NCBI GenBank assembly: GCA_017509065.1
Contig: JAFWQM010000172.1
Location: 1 to 33,583, forward strand
Origin: Clostridia bacterium
GTDB lineage: Bacteria; Bacillota_A; Clostridia; Christensenellales; Aristaeellaceae
Direction: 5' to 3'
DNA length: 33,583 nucleotides
Part shown: positions 7,355-15,525 of the stretch, piece after piece
Position numbering within the stretch: position 1 is the stretch's first letter
Layout: every line of letters begins with the position of its first letter
Position numbers and translations under genes: made by a program
Notes under the pieces: model-generated
Told to the model about the DNA's origin: nothing
Database searches by the model: none
The model's input: the letters and a program-made list of their open reading frames with translations, nothing else

Positions 7355-9334
7355 TTACTTATCATTGGTGGACTTGGGATCCATCACGTCGCGGAGCGTA
7401 TCGCCGATGGTGTTGATGCACACCGTGGTGGTGATGAGGATCGCGGAGGTGAACACCCACTGCCACCAGAAGTTGATGGCGGCCACGGCGTTGCTGGCGC
7501 GGGAGAGCATATTGCCCCAGCTGGGCTGCGGATAGGTGACGCCGAAGCCCAGGAACGACAGGGACGTTTCCGTCTGCATGGAGGCCGCGAAGCTGAGCGT
7601 GATATTCACCAGAATCACGGAGACGATGTTCGGCAGGATATGCTTGAAGGCGATGCGGCTGGACTTGACGCCCATGGCCTGGGCTGCGGTGACGTACTCG
7701 CTTTCACGGGCAACCAGCACCTGGGCACGGGTGATATAGGCAAAGCCGGGCCAGCCCAAAACGCCCAGGATCACCATGATCATATACAGCCGCTGGTCGG
7801 TGGTCAGGGACACCTGGGCCAGCAGGGAGGTCAGAATCAGCAGGAAGGGATACAGCGGGATGGAGCTGATTACCTCCGCCACACGCATCAGGAAGATATC
7901 CACCCAGCCGCCGGCAAAGCCCGCCGTCAGGCCGATGGTGACGCCGATGATGATTTCAATGATGACGGCCACCGCGCCGACGGTCATGGTGATGCGTCCA
8001 CCGGCGATGACGCGCTCGGCGATGTTCGCGCCGCGGTCGTCCGTGCCGAAGAGGTAGCCCTTCAGGCCCCACTTGTTGATCAGCTTGCCGTTTTCATCTA
8101 CGGCGTAGCTCTGGAAGGAACCGGCGTAAATCTTCGCCGCGCCCTCCACCTTAGGCGCTTCTGCCTGGCGGTAATGGTCGCCGCCGAAGGAATACACATG
8201 GCCCAGATTGGTCAGGCCCGTGAAGTGGTAGTTGCCCGCTTCGATGTCGATGAAGCGCTCGCCCTCCTGGAGGGTGGGCACTTCCACAAAGTCGGCGGGG
8301 AAATCGCCGGTGAGGGCGATGCTGCCATCGTCCAGCAGCAGGCAGACGGAGGTGGTGGTGGCGCGCACTTCGTTGATCTTCCGGCCGTCCAGGAAATCGG
8401 ACATCTTCTTGGTGTCAGTGCCGCCGATGACGGTCTTGGCCTTGGTATACAGGCCCTTGGTGCCGGTATAAACGCTGGTCTGCTTTTCGTCCAGGCCCAC
8501 CACGTAGTTGAGGGTGAAGTCCACGTCCACAATGTTCGTGCGGCCGATGAACTTATCCAGGTTGGCGTAGGCCTGCTTGTTGCCCCAGATATACAGTGTG
8601 CCGTCATCCATCAGGATGGCGGAAGCCTGGTAGCCGCAGGTCACTTTTTTGATGTGGGAAACATCCAGCTGACCGCCGGAGACTTCCTCGGGTATGGGCG
8701 CCAGGTTTGGGTTGGCAAGCACTGCTTCCGTGGCCTCGTACTGGCCGAAGCGGTTGCTGCCCCAGCCGTAGAACGCGCCGTCCTCGCCGATGGCGATGAT
8801 GTGATCCTGGCCGGCGGCGACGAAGGCGATCTTCGCGTTCTTCACTTCGTCGGGAATCTTCTTGACGTCAATGCCCGTTGCGCCGATTTTGCCGATACCC
8901 CAGACGTAAACCTTGCCGTCCGTGGACAGACCCACGGAGAAGCTGGAGTAGCTGTCAATTGTTTTGATTTTTCCCGCCAGTTCCCCGGGGACGTTCATAA
9001 AGTCCAGGGTGGGGGGCAGGTCCTTCTGGGTGGTTTCAGTGAAGGCGTCGTAATACTTGGTCATGAAGTGAGGCGCGATGAACACCACGCAGAACATCAC
9101 CACGACCACGATCACGGAAAACACCGCGAACTTGCGCTCGATAAACCGATTGAAAATCTGCCGCGCCGGGCTGACGATCAGCTCGGAATCGTCCGGCACA
9201 CCGTCCTTGAATTTGATTTCGGCAGGCGCGTCCTTCTCCTTTTTGCCGAACCATTTCTCTTCATACTTCAGGCCGAAGATCCAGCGAACGAACCAGCGGG
9301 CCAGGACGCGGAACACGTTTTCTTTCTTCTTCAT
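7355..9334 (-). CDS. oppC: Peptide ABC transporter permease (OppC/DppC type) with inserted RCC1-like beta-propeller
   Basis: This 659-residue permease is about twice the usual 280-320. Residues 1-68 are cytosolic and charged, and the first membrane helix is about 69-88. Residues 118-435 hold seven repeats of RCC1 type, each with a glycine-rich turn and a WG or FG ending: LSTDGKVYVWGIG, IGEDGAFYGWGSNRFGQ and MDDGTLYIWGNK are the clearest. The seventh runs into the permease motif LFGTDDRGANIAERVIAGGR. The core follows with five more helices and the ATPase-docking motif EYVTAAQAMGVKSSRIAFKH (about 546-565). By family topology the propeller faces outside, where the binding protein docks. Seven repeats fit one closed seven-bladed propeller. 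A GGGGGG site precedes the ATG. The reading frame is unbroken, so this is a true fusion. Confidence 0.93.
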   Translation of the reverse strand: MKKKENVFRVLARWFVRWIFGLKYEEKWFGKKEKDAPAEIKFKDGVPDDSELIVSPARQIFNRFIERKFAVFSVIVVVVMFCVVFIAPHFMTKYYDAFTETTQKDLPPTLDFMNVPGELAGKIKTIDSYSSFSVGLSTDGKVYVWGIGKIGATGIDVKKIPDEVKNAKIAFVAAGQDHIIAIGEDGAFYGWGSNRFGQYEATEAVLANPNLAPIPEEVSGGQLDVSHIKKVTCGYQASAILMDDGTLYIWGNKQAYANLDKFIGRTNIVDVDFTLNYVVGLDEKQTSVYTGTKGLYTKAKTVIGGTDTKKMSDFLDGRKINEVRATTTSVCLLLDDGSIALTGDFPADFVEVPTLQEGERFIDIEAGNYHFTGLTNLGHVYSFGGDHYRQAEAPKVEGAAKIYAGSFQSYAVDENGKLINKWGLKGYLFGTDDRGANIAERVIAGGRITMTVGAVAVIIEIIIGVTIGLTAGFAGGWVDIFLMRVAEVISSIPLYPFLLILTSLLAQVSLTTDQRLYMIMVILGVLGWPGFAYITRAQVLVARESEYVTAAQAMGVKSSRIAFKHILPNIVSVILVNITLSFAASMQTETSLSFLGFGVTYPQPSWGNMLSRASNAVAAINFWWQWVFTSAILITTTVCINTIGDTLRDVMDPKSTNDK

Positions 9335-9348
9335 GCTATCGTCCCCCC

Positions 9349-10389
9349 TTATTTACTGATGCGCACGCGGGGATCGACGAGGCCGTAGCACAGGTCGATC
9401 ACCAGATTGGCAAAGAGGCCCAGGAAGGTGTAAATCACTTCCATGAACATGATCATGTCATAGTCCGCCGTTCGCGTGGCGTTCAGGAACAGCAGACCCA
9501 TGCCCTTGAAGCCGAACATCTGCTCCAATATCATGGCGCCTGAGATCGTGTGGAAAAAACCGCCCACGATGATGCTCACCATCGGAATCAGGGCATTCCG
9601 CCAGGCGTGGCTGTAAATGACTACCTTTTCGGTCAAGCCCTTGGCCCGGGCGGTGCGGATGCAGTCCAGATTCAGCGCGTCGATCATGGAAGCGCGGGTG
9701 ATGCGCGTGATACCCGCCAGGGAGCCGAAGGTCAGGCAGATGGTGGGCAAAGTGACGTGCCAGAGCACGTCCAGCACCTCACGCCAGCCCGTGTAGTTCG
9801 CGCCTGGCGTTTTCATGCCGCTGACAGGAAACCAGCCGAGGATCGAACAGAAGAACACGATGAATACAATATAGATGATGAAGCTGGGGGTGGAGAAGCC
9901 GATCAGGGTGAAGAACTGGGTGAACCGGTCAAACCGGCTGTTCTTCTTCACGGCGCACTTGATACCCAGTGGGATCGTGATGCCCAGCACCGCAATTTCC
10001 GTGATCACGCCGATAATGAACGAGTTGCGCATATGAACGGGCACCACTTGCACCACCGGCAGATTGTAATCATAGGAGAAGCCGAAGTCTCCCTGGAAGA
10101 TGCCGGAATAATGGCCGTCGTAGAAGGGATACAGCCCCAGCCAGCGCAGATACAGCACCAGCTTGTTGTCGGTGTCCGTGCCGTAGAGACGCTGATACTT
10201 TAAGTACAGCTCATCAAACTTGGTGGCCTTTTCTTCTTCTGAAAGCCGTTTCATGGTCTGAATCTCGGTTCTTGCGTCCGTATACGCCCTGTTCGCAGGC
10301 ATCAGCTGATACAGCATGAACAGGATAAACGTCAGCAAAAAGAACACAACCACCATGTAGATCAACCTTTTTGCGATGTATCTTGCCAT
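9349..10389 (-). CDS. oppB: Peptide ABC transporter permease (OppB/DppB type)
   Basis: This is the first permease subunit, 346 residues, with six expected membrane helices (MVVVFFLLTFILFMLYQLMP is the first). The ATPase-docking loop is DCIRTARAKGLTEKVVIYSH, and the C-terminus ends with the family motif DLCYGLVDPRVRI. Between helix 1 and the conserved FQGDFGFSY motif there are about 30 more residues than in typical OppB (AYTDARTEIQTMKRLSEEE and onward). This outer loop would face the binding protein and the OppC propeller. AAAGGAG lies 8-9 bases before ATG 10389. Fourteen bases separate the stop from oppC. Confidence 0.93.
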   Translation of the reverse strand: MARYIAKRLIYMVVVFFLLTFILFMLYQLMPANRAYTDARTEIQTMKRLSEEEKATKFDELYLKYQRLYGTDTDNKLVLYLRWLGLYPFYDGHYSGIFQGDFGFSYDYNLPVVQVVPVHMRNSFIIGVITEIAVLGITIPLGIKCAVKKNSRFDRFTQFFTLIGFSTPSFIIYIVFIVFFCSILGWFPVSGMKTPGANYTGWREVLDVLWHVTLPTICLTFGSLAGITRITRASMIDALNLDCIRTARAKGLTEKVVIYSHAWRNALIPMVSIIVGGFFHTISGAMILEQMFGFKGMGLLFLNATRTADYDMIMFMEVIYTFLGLFANLVIDLCYGLVDPRVRISK

Positions 10390-10501
10390 GAGAAAACTCC
10401 TTTGCGCGGCGTTTCTCCGCGCGTTTATTTATATGCAATCGGCCGCGGCAGGGCCCCGACACGGTATTTCCGATATTCATCAGGCAAAAGCCTTAAAGTG
10501 A

Positions 10502-10540
10502 CAAATACATCCGGCGGCGGGACGCCGCCGGATGTATTTG
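10502..10540 (-). promoter_or_regulatory. 18-bp perfect hairpin between binding-protein and permease genes
   Basis: Arms at 10502-10519 and 10523-10540 are perfectly complementary (CAAATACATCCGGCGGCG) with a 3-base loop. The hairpin sits 40 bases after the stop of the binding-protein gene on the transcribed strand. No T-run follows. A stem here commonly stabilises the upstream message or partly stops transcription, giving more binding protein than permease. That role is inferred. Confidence 0.7.
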
Positions 10541-10580
10541 CCGGTTAGCATTCAAATTGTTTTGAACGCGCGGAGATCAA

Positions 10581-12797
10581 TTACTTGTTCAGCCACAGGA
10601 TGTCGGCATAGTCCTTGATGTAGTAAGCAGAATAGTCGTCATACATGGCGGGATCGATGGTCATGTTGAACGCGTAGTCATAAGCAGCGGAGCTGAAGCC
10701 GGTCGCGAAGTTGAACGCGCAGTACATGGGAGTGCCGGCATAGAAGCCATACACAGCCGCCTGATAAAGTTCGTCCAGCATGGGGCCGAAGTCGCCGATG
10801 GTGTTGTAAACTACCATACCAGCCTTGGCCACATTCTCATTGGCCTTCAGGCCGGTCTGCAGCAGGTCGGTGAAGGGGTTATCGGCAGTGCCATACCAGT
10901 TGATGACGAGGGGCATGAGGTACACGCCGTTCACTTCTTCGGTCTTGTAGGTACCGTCAACAGCCTTGTAGTTCTTGTCGTTTTCGTTGATCTTGTCAGC
11001 GGGGATGGCCTTGTAGCGCACGCCTTCGCCAGCGTAGGGAGTACCGTCGGCATTGTAGATCCAGCCGTCGGCTTCCAGCACTTCGATGGCAGCGTCAGCG
11101 GAAGTGGCATAGCTGTCCAGCAGCATGCCCTGGTCCACAGCAGCCTTGTACATCCAGGAACCGGTGTAGTAGGGGCCGTCCACAACGCCGCCGTAGCCGC
11201 CGGTGAAGTCCTTGGCGAACTGAGCGCGGTCCATGCACAGGGCGATGGCCTGACGGACAGAAGCGAACTGAGCGGGGCCGTAGTCGGCGCGGAAGCCCAG
11301 CTTGCCGTAACCGGCGCGGCTGTAGTGGGTGTACACGTACTTGCCTTCGGATTCGTCAGCGGTTTTCAGCGCTTCGTCAGTTTCAGCGCCGCCGGTGATG
11401 CCAGCGATAACATCCAGTTCACCGCTGGTGAAAGAAATCATCTGGGTAGCGGAAATGATCTTCTTGTAGATGATGGTACCGATCTTAGGAGTAGCGCCTT
11501 CATAGTTGCCCTTGTAATATTCGTTCTTCACCAGGGTGGCGGTGGAGTCGCTGTTGTCGAAGGATTTCACAACATAGGGGCCAGACCAGGGATACGCGGC
11601 GTAGTTTTCTTCGCTGGTATCTGTGCACAGCTTCTTGATCTTGGCAGCCTGGATGTACTTGCCATCGGCGTCCTTGGCATAGAATTCGTCAGACAGATAG
11701 CAGCCTTCGCCGTCGTCCTTGATTTCAACGCCTTCGCCCAGGAAAGCGGCGGCGTAGCTGGCAGAGAATCCGCCGTAAATGATCTTGTAGAAGTAGTTGG
11801 CATAATCCGGTAAGATGGACACGGAGAAGGTGTAATCATCGATCAGGTGGAGACCAGCCAAGAACTTGGTGCCTTCTTCACTGTCGGGGCCAGTGTACTT
11901 CTGATAAGCGCCCTTCCAACCGACCATAGTCGGCAGGCTCTTCTCACTACCTTGAGCTTCGGCGCCAACGGGAGAATACATCGCCATAGTGAAAGCCAGA
12001 TAATCCTTCGCGGTGACAGGACTGCCATCGGAGAATTTCAGGTCGTCCTTGATTTTGATGGTGTAGGTAAGAGATCCATCTTCGTTAATGGTTTCTTCGT
12101 GAGAATCCACAACGGTTTCGTTCCACTCGAAGCCGCCTTCCTTGGTGGTGGCGACGGTTTCCAGGCCACTGGTCAGGCCTTCCACGTCGTTATCGGAAGC
12201 GGCAGGATTGGTCTTTCCGAATGTGGCATAACGGAACTGGCCGGACAGTTCGGTGGTATTGCCCAGGATGAAGCTGTTATCTGCTTTCTCAGAGGACCAG
12301 TCAATCAGAGCAGACGCAGGGCTCCAGAAGGGGTTGGTGGGATATTCCGCAACGCCCTTGATATGCGCGTTGTACAGGTCGTAATATTCGTTGCTGTACA
12401 GGGGCACTTCGGGCAGCAGATAATTCCAGCGGGTGATATACAGTCTCCACCAGGCGGCGTAGACGTCGTCTTCGGTTTCGTAGTCACCGGCGGGGGTGGT
12501 GTTGTACACCATCGCCATGGTCAGGAAGTCCAGGCCCAGTTCGTACTTTTCGCCATCCACGGTGATGTAGGCGAAGCCGGTTTCCTCGTCTTCTTCCACA
12601 TCGGCGATGGTGATGTCCTTGCCGTACTTTTCGTACAGGGAGGTGTAATCCTCGCCATACTTGAAATTGCCCAGGGTCATGACCTGGAATTCAGGCGATT
12701 CCACGATTTTCGCGGCATCAACGCTTTCGGCGCCAGCAAAGCTGACAGCCGCCAGCACCATAACCAGCGTCATGAGCAAAGCTACCAGTTTCTTCAT
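10581..12797 (-). CDS. oppA: Peptide ABC transporter substrate-binding protein (SBP family 5), oversized
   Basis: This extracytoplasmic binding protein (738 residues) would capture peptides for the OppBCDF importer encoded downstream. The first 23-25 residues form a signal peptide (MKKLVALLMTLVMVLAAVSF, then AGAES), probably cut after AGA. There is no lipobox cysteine, although most Bacillota binding proteins are lipoproteins. Family-5 traits include LTYTIKIKDDLKFSDGSPVT, then AKDYLAF, and the later FASVRQAIALCMDRAQFA. Typical members are 520-600 residues. The extra length lies mainly in the N-terminal region before YTIKIKDDLKF and in acidic, Tyr-rich inserts. AGGAGG lies upstream of ATG 12797. 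Ligand specificity cannot be read. Confidence 0.9.
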   Translation of the reverse strand: MKKLVALLMTLVMVLAAVSFAGAESVDAAKIVESPEFQVMTLGNFKYGEDYTSLYEKYGKDITIADVEEDEETGFAYITVDGEKYELGLDFLTMAMVYNTTPAGDYETEDDVYAAWWRLYITRWNYLLPEVPLYSNEYYDLYNAHIKGVAEYPTNPFWSPASALIDWSSEKADNSFILGNTTELSGQFRYATFGKTNPAASDNDVEGLTSGLETVATTKEGGFEWNETVVDSHEETINEDGSLTYTIKIKDDLKFSDGSPVTAKDYLAFTMAMYSPVGAEAQGSEKSLPTMVGWKGAYQKYTGPDSEEGTKFLAGLHLIDDYTFSVSILPDYANYFYKIIYGGFSASYAAAFLGEGVEIKDDGEGCYLSDEFYAKDADGKYIQAAKIKKLCTDTSEENYAAYPWSGPYVVKSFDNSDSTATLVKNEYYKGNYEGATPKIGTIIYKKIISATQMISFTSGELDVIAGITGGAETDEALKTADESEGKYVYTHYSRAGYGKLGFRADYGPAQFASVRQAIALCMDRAQFAKDFTGGYGGVVDGPYYTGSWMYKAAVDQGMLLDSYATSADAAIEVLEADGWIYNADGTPYAGEGVRYKAIPADKINENDKNYKAVDGTYKTEEVNGVYLMPLVINWYGTADNPFTDLLQTGLKANENVAKAGMVVYNTIGDFGPMLDELYQAAVYGFYAGTPMYCAFNFATGFSSAAYDYAFNMTIDPAMYDDYSAYYIKDYADILWLNK

Positions 12798-12823
12798 TTG
12801 GTTTTCCTCCTGTTTTTAATAGT

Positions 12824-12844
12824 TGCACAAAACCATCTTGTGCA
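12824..12844. promoter_or_regulatory. TGCACAA/TTGTGCA inverted repeat in the oppA leader
   Basis: TGCACAA (12824-12830) and TTGTGCA (12838-12844) flank seven bases. The repeat lies between the oppA promoter and its ribosome binding site, just downstream of the predicted transcription start. It could be an operator or a short leader hairpin. Confidence 0.35.
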
Positions 12845-12859
12845 TGATGAACATATTAA

Positions 12860-12889
12860 ATAATACACCAGTTTTGCAATGATTGTCAA
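12860..12889 (-). promoter_or_regulatory. Promoter of the peptide transporter operon
   Basis: On the minus strand TTGACA (12884-12889) is followed after 18 bases by TATTAT (12860-12865). It is the only good sigma-A match seen upstream of oppA. It implies a leader of about 55 nt and transcription of oppA through oppF and the miniprotein. Confidence 0.65.
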
Positions 12890-12966
12890 GGTTAATTCAT
12901 GGCAGTTTATAATTCCTTCTTATTCAGCATTGTATTATTTTTGTATTTTCGTTCTTTTTTTGTATT

Positions 12967-13578
12967 TCACAGCGGTTTTGATTCGAAAGCCGCGTTCTCT
13001 CTTTCCGACAAATCAATGCTCCGCAGAAAGTAAACAGTGCCTGCGGACAGCATCCCGATGACCGCGCACGCTGCGATAAAATACCAGTCCTCCGGCAGGA
13101 ACAGCCAGTCGCCCAGAATGATTCTGTAAACAAACGACGCCAGCAATCCCGCAAACGCAAAGGCGCTCACGCCCACCGCGGAGCGGGATGCCCGGATAAA
13201 ACTATGCATATACTGGTCGCGGCGCATGGGCTTTCCCCGGAAAGGCAGCGAAAACACCCCCATCAGAAGATACAGCACCGGAAACAGCCCGGCCAGCAGC
13301 GGAAGCATGACCAGCAGGCTGCCGCTGCCGACATGGGTGAGCAGCAGCGACCAGATATAAGCCGCAATCAGAACGAACGCTGTGGCTGCCGCCGCATACA
13401 TCTTCGCCCGTGTGGCCGTGCCCGCGTCCCGAAGCACTGTCCATACGCCTGTGTACAGCGCTTTTTTGCGCATCCTGCCGTTTTTATCCTTTACTTCGAT
13501 GATCTCGAAATCGCCCACAAACCGTTTCAGGTCGCTGAATTTGCTGTCGCTGCTGAGAAAGCCGTCAAAAAGACCCAT
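12967..13578 (-). CDS. Four-helix membrane protein of unknown function
   Basis: I do not recognise a family for this 203-residue protein. The first 58 residues are charged and probably cytosolic (MGLFDGFLSS, then FEIIEVKDKNGRMRKKALYT). Four hydrophobic segments lie near 61-80, 88-110, 134-154 and 165-185. A basic patch, FRGKPMRRDQYMHSFIRASR, sits between the second and third. The tail is charged. GAGGAG lies about 10 bases before ATG 13578, and a strong promoter lies at 13626-13653. It sits between the transporter operon and the flotillin-like gene but has separate signals from both. Its reading frame and codon use match the neighbours, so it is a real gene. Confidence 0.75.
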   Translation of the reverse strand: MGLFDGFLSSDSKFSDLKRFVGDFEIIEVKDKNGRMRKKALYTGVWTVLRDAGTATRAKMYAAAATAFVLIAAYIWSLLLTHVGSGSLLVMLPLLAGLFPVLYLLMGVFSLPFRGKPMRRDQYMHSFIRASRSAVGVSAFAFAGLLASFVYRIILGDWLFLPEDWYFIAACAVIGMLSAGTVYFLRSIDLSERENAAFESKPL

Positions 13579-13625
13579 GAAGCCTTTCTCCTCTCCGCCG
13601 TTTTGATTCGGCTGAATCTATACTT

Positions 13626-13653
13626 ATTATATAATGAATGGAATCTCTGTCAA
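13626..13653 (-). promoter_or_regulatory. Consensus sigma-A promoter of the membrane-protein gene
   Basis: On the minus strand TTGACA (13648-13653) and TATAAT (13626-13631) are both perfect, with a 16-base spacer. The start codon lies about 45 bases downstream of the -10 box. Confidence 0.75.
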
Positions 13654-13670
13654 GCTTCTGCAGAACACAG

Positions 13671-13707
13671 AATTAAAATGCTCCGCAGCCGATCGCGGCT
13701 GCGGAGC
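13671..13707 (-). terminator. Rho-independent terminator after the flotillin-like gene
   Basis: A perfect 12-bp GC-rich stem (GCTCCGCAGCCG, 13680-13691, with 13696-13707) has a 4-base loop. On the minus strand it is followed by ATTTTAATT. It lies 15 bases after the flotillin stop. Confidence 0.8.
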
Positions 13708-13721
13708 GGGAGAAAACGGGA

Positions 13722-15146
13722 TTATTCTTCTTTCTGGTCTTTGCTGTCCGTATTGTCTTCCGCGGCGGCTTTGCCGACCAGCCCGCCCACGGACACATCG
13801 CGGAGCATCTTGGGGATATCCAGGCCCACAGCCTGCTTGACGGCCTCAAAGGTCTGCAGCATGGTGCCGGCGGTGTCGCGGGCCATGGAGGTGGCCCCGC
13901 CTTCGCCGAAGAGGATGATCTTTTCGGTCTTGCTGAGGGGCTCGCTGACAGACTGGGCGATTTCGGGCAGCTTGTCCACCACCATTTCCAGCATGGCGGC
14001 CTGGCCGTAGAGCTTCATGGCTTCGGCTTTCATGCGGATGGCTTCGGCCTCGGCTTCGCCCTTCATACGGATAGCCTCGGCTTCCTTCTGGGCTTCATAC
14101 AGCTGGGCGTCGGCCTGGGCCTGGCGCTCAAATTTCTCAGCCTCGGCCTGGAACTGGCGTGCGTCTTTTTCTGCGGCGGCCTTCTCGCGGATCTCCACAT
14201 TCAGGCGTTCGCGCTGGATCTCGACCTCCTGCTTTTTCAGCTCGGTTTCTTTTTCAAGGCGGGTCAGCTCTGCGGCGGCGCGCTCCTGCTCGAAGGTCTT
14301 GCGCACGCGCTCCTGCTCGATGCGGTAAGCTTCGTCGGCTTTTGCCTTTTCCTGGTCGGATTCGATCTGGTACGCGGCTTTGAGCAGCGCCAGCTCCTTG
14401 TCCTGCTCGGCGATGGCGGCCTGCGCCTCGATTTCGGCCTTGTGGCCTTCCTGCTGCGCCTTGGCGCGGGCGATGGAGGCGTCCCTTTCCTTTTCCACGA
14501 TCTTCTGGGTCGCCATGGTTTCGATCACCTGGCCGTCCTTGTCGGAGAAGTTCTGAATGGTCAGGTTGATGATCTCCAGGCCCATGTTGCTCATGTCGCT
14601 CATGGCGGCCTTGATGGATTCCTGGGCGAATTTGTCGCGGTTCTGCACCAGCTCGGCGATGGTCATCTGGCCGATGATCTCGCGCATGTTGCCTTCCAGC
14701 ACGTCCTTGGCCAGAGATTTGATCTGGTCGGCGTCATAGTGGAGCAGCTGCTCCGCGGCGGTGGCGATGGACAGGTCGTCCGAACCGATCTTGATGTTCG
14801 CCACGGCGTCCACCAGCACGGAGATGTATTCCTTCGTGGGCACGGGCTGGGCGGTTTTGATGTCCACCTGCATCAGGCACATGTCCAGTTGGTCGATGCG
14901 CTCAATCGCGGGGATGTAGAAGGTCGCGCCGCCGCGTACGATGCGGTAGCCGAATTTCTTCGCGGACACTGTGCCGTCGGGGTTCCTCACCTTGTAGGAG
15001 CGGCGCAGCAGGCCGGAGATGATCAGCGCCGTATCCGGGGGAGCGATCTTATACCGGGGCACCAGCCGGATCAGCACGATGAGGCCCACGATGCAAACCA
15101 GGATAAGCCACCATTTTTCCATAAGGAATTGAAGAACCATTTCCAT
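13722..15146 (-). CDS. Flotillin-like SPFH/band-7 protein
   Basis: This 474-residue protein resembles FloT/YuaG flotillins, which organise membrane microdomains. One N-terminal membrane segment (about 10-30, WWLILVCIVGLIVLIRLV) leads into an SPFH domain (about 50-200). A long Ala/Glu-rich coiled coil follows (about 210-400), including the family-typical repeated EAEAIRMKGEAEAEAIRMKA. The tail is flexible and acidic. ATG 15146 is preceded by AAGGAGG at 8 bases; 32 upstream in-frame codons are not conserved-looking. B. subtilis floT has an nfeD-type partner gene, but none is visible here. The neighbouring four-helix protein is not NfeD-like. It has its own terminator. Confidence 0.9.
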   Translation of the reverse strand: MEMVLQFLMEKWWLILVCIVGLIVLIRLVPRYKIAPPDTALIISGLLRRSYKVRNPDGTVSAKKFGYRIVRGGATFYIPAIERIDQLDMCLMQVDIKTAQPVPTKEYISVLVDAVANIKIGSDDLSIATAAEQLLHYDADQIKSLAKDVLEGNMREIIGQMTIAELVQNRDKFAQESIKAAMSDMSNMGLEIINLTIQNFSDKDGQVIETMATQKIVEKERDASIARAKAQQEGHKAEIEAQAAIAEQDKELALLKAAYQIESDQEKAKADEAYRIEQERVRKTFEQERAAAELTRLEKETELKKQEVEIQRERLNVEIREKAAAEKDARQFQAEAEKFERQAQADAQLYEAQKEAEAIRMKGEAEAEAIRMKAEAMKLYGQAAMLEMVVDKLPEIAQSVSEPLSKTEKIILFGEGGATSMARDTAGTMLQTFEAVKQAVGLDIPKMLRDVSVGGLVGKAAAEDNTDSKDQKEE

Positions 15147-15243
15147 GATAATACCCTCCTTGCTGTGTGGATGAAAGTCTTGTGTTCCCGTTCCGGACGG
15201 CGGTTCATAAAACCGTGTTTGGCTGCTCCCTTGCGACATCATG

Positions 15244-15272
15244 AGTATAACAGATTCTTCCGCGCTTTTAAA
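15244..15272 (-). promoter_or_regulatory. Possible promoter of the flotillin-like gene
   Basis: On the minus strand TATACT (15244-15249) is a good -10 box. The -35 match TTTAAA (15267-15272), 17 bases away, is weak. The implied leader is about 90 nt. Confidence 0.4.
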
Positions 15273-15336
15273 GTAGGCAGGCTGACAATCCAGACGTTTT
15301 TTCGGACAATTCAGGCGGGCTACGATTCAGATATCT

Positions 15337-15406
15337 CTGGGGGGGAAACCGCTCTTTGGAGCCAAAGAGCGGTTTCCCCCCAGACCCCCTTTCCGAGAAA
15401 GCTATA
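15337..15406. repeat. Long hairpin repeat, copy B
   Basis: Arms 15337-15359 and 15362-15383 share the core GGGGGAAACCGCTCTTTGG and differ by a single extra G in the left arm. The loop is AG. The conserved tail ACCCCCTTTCCGAGAAAGC continues to CTATA at 15406. The tail has its own small CTTTC/GAAAG stem. No T-run follows in either direction, so it is not an obvious terminator. Confidence 0.85.
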
Positions 15407-15496
15407 AGGAAGTTATTTCCATAAAGAATAGATCCTACCTGTAGGTACATGGTATACAGGAGGGCAAAAATCGTGACACAGAAACACAGGGAATAC

Positions 15497-15525
15497 TTGA
15501 CAACGGCGCGGGATTTACGGATAAT
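15497..15525 (+). promoter_or_regulatory. Promoter of the hydratase gene
   Basis: TTGACA (15497-15502), a 17-base spacer and GATAAT (15520-15525) lie about 65 bases before the start codon. Confidence 0.6.

Noticed and set aside
6236..9388. 1050-codon open frame on the plus strand opposite oppD/oppC
   Set aside because: It runs antisense to genes with clear family motifs. The GC-rich third positions of those genes keep the opposite frame free of stops, and its His/Val/Ala-rich composition has no domain.
13680..13707. Hairpin as another member of the long repeat family
   Set aside because: It has no GGGGGAAACC core and no AAAGAGCGG arm. It has a simple GC stem plus a U-rich tail, so an ordinary terminator explains it.
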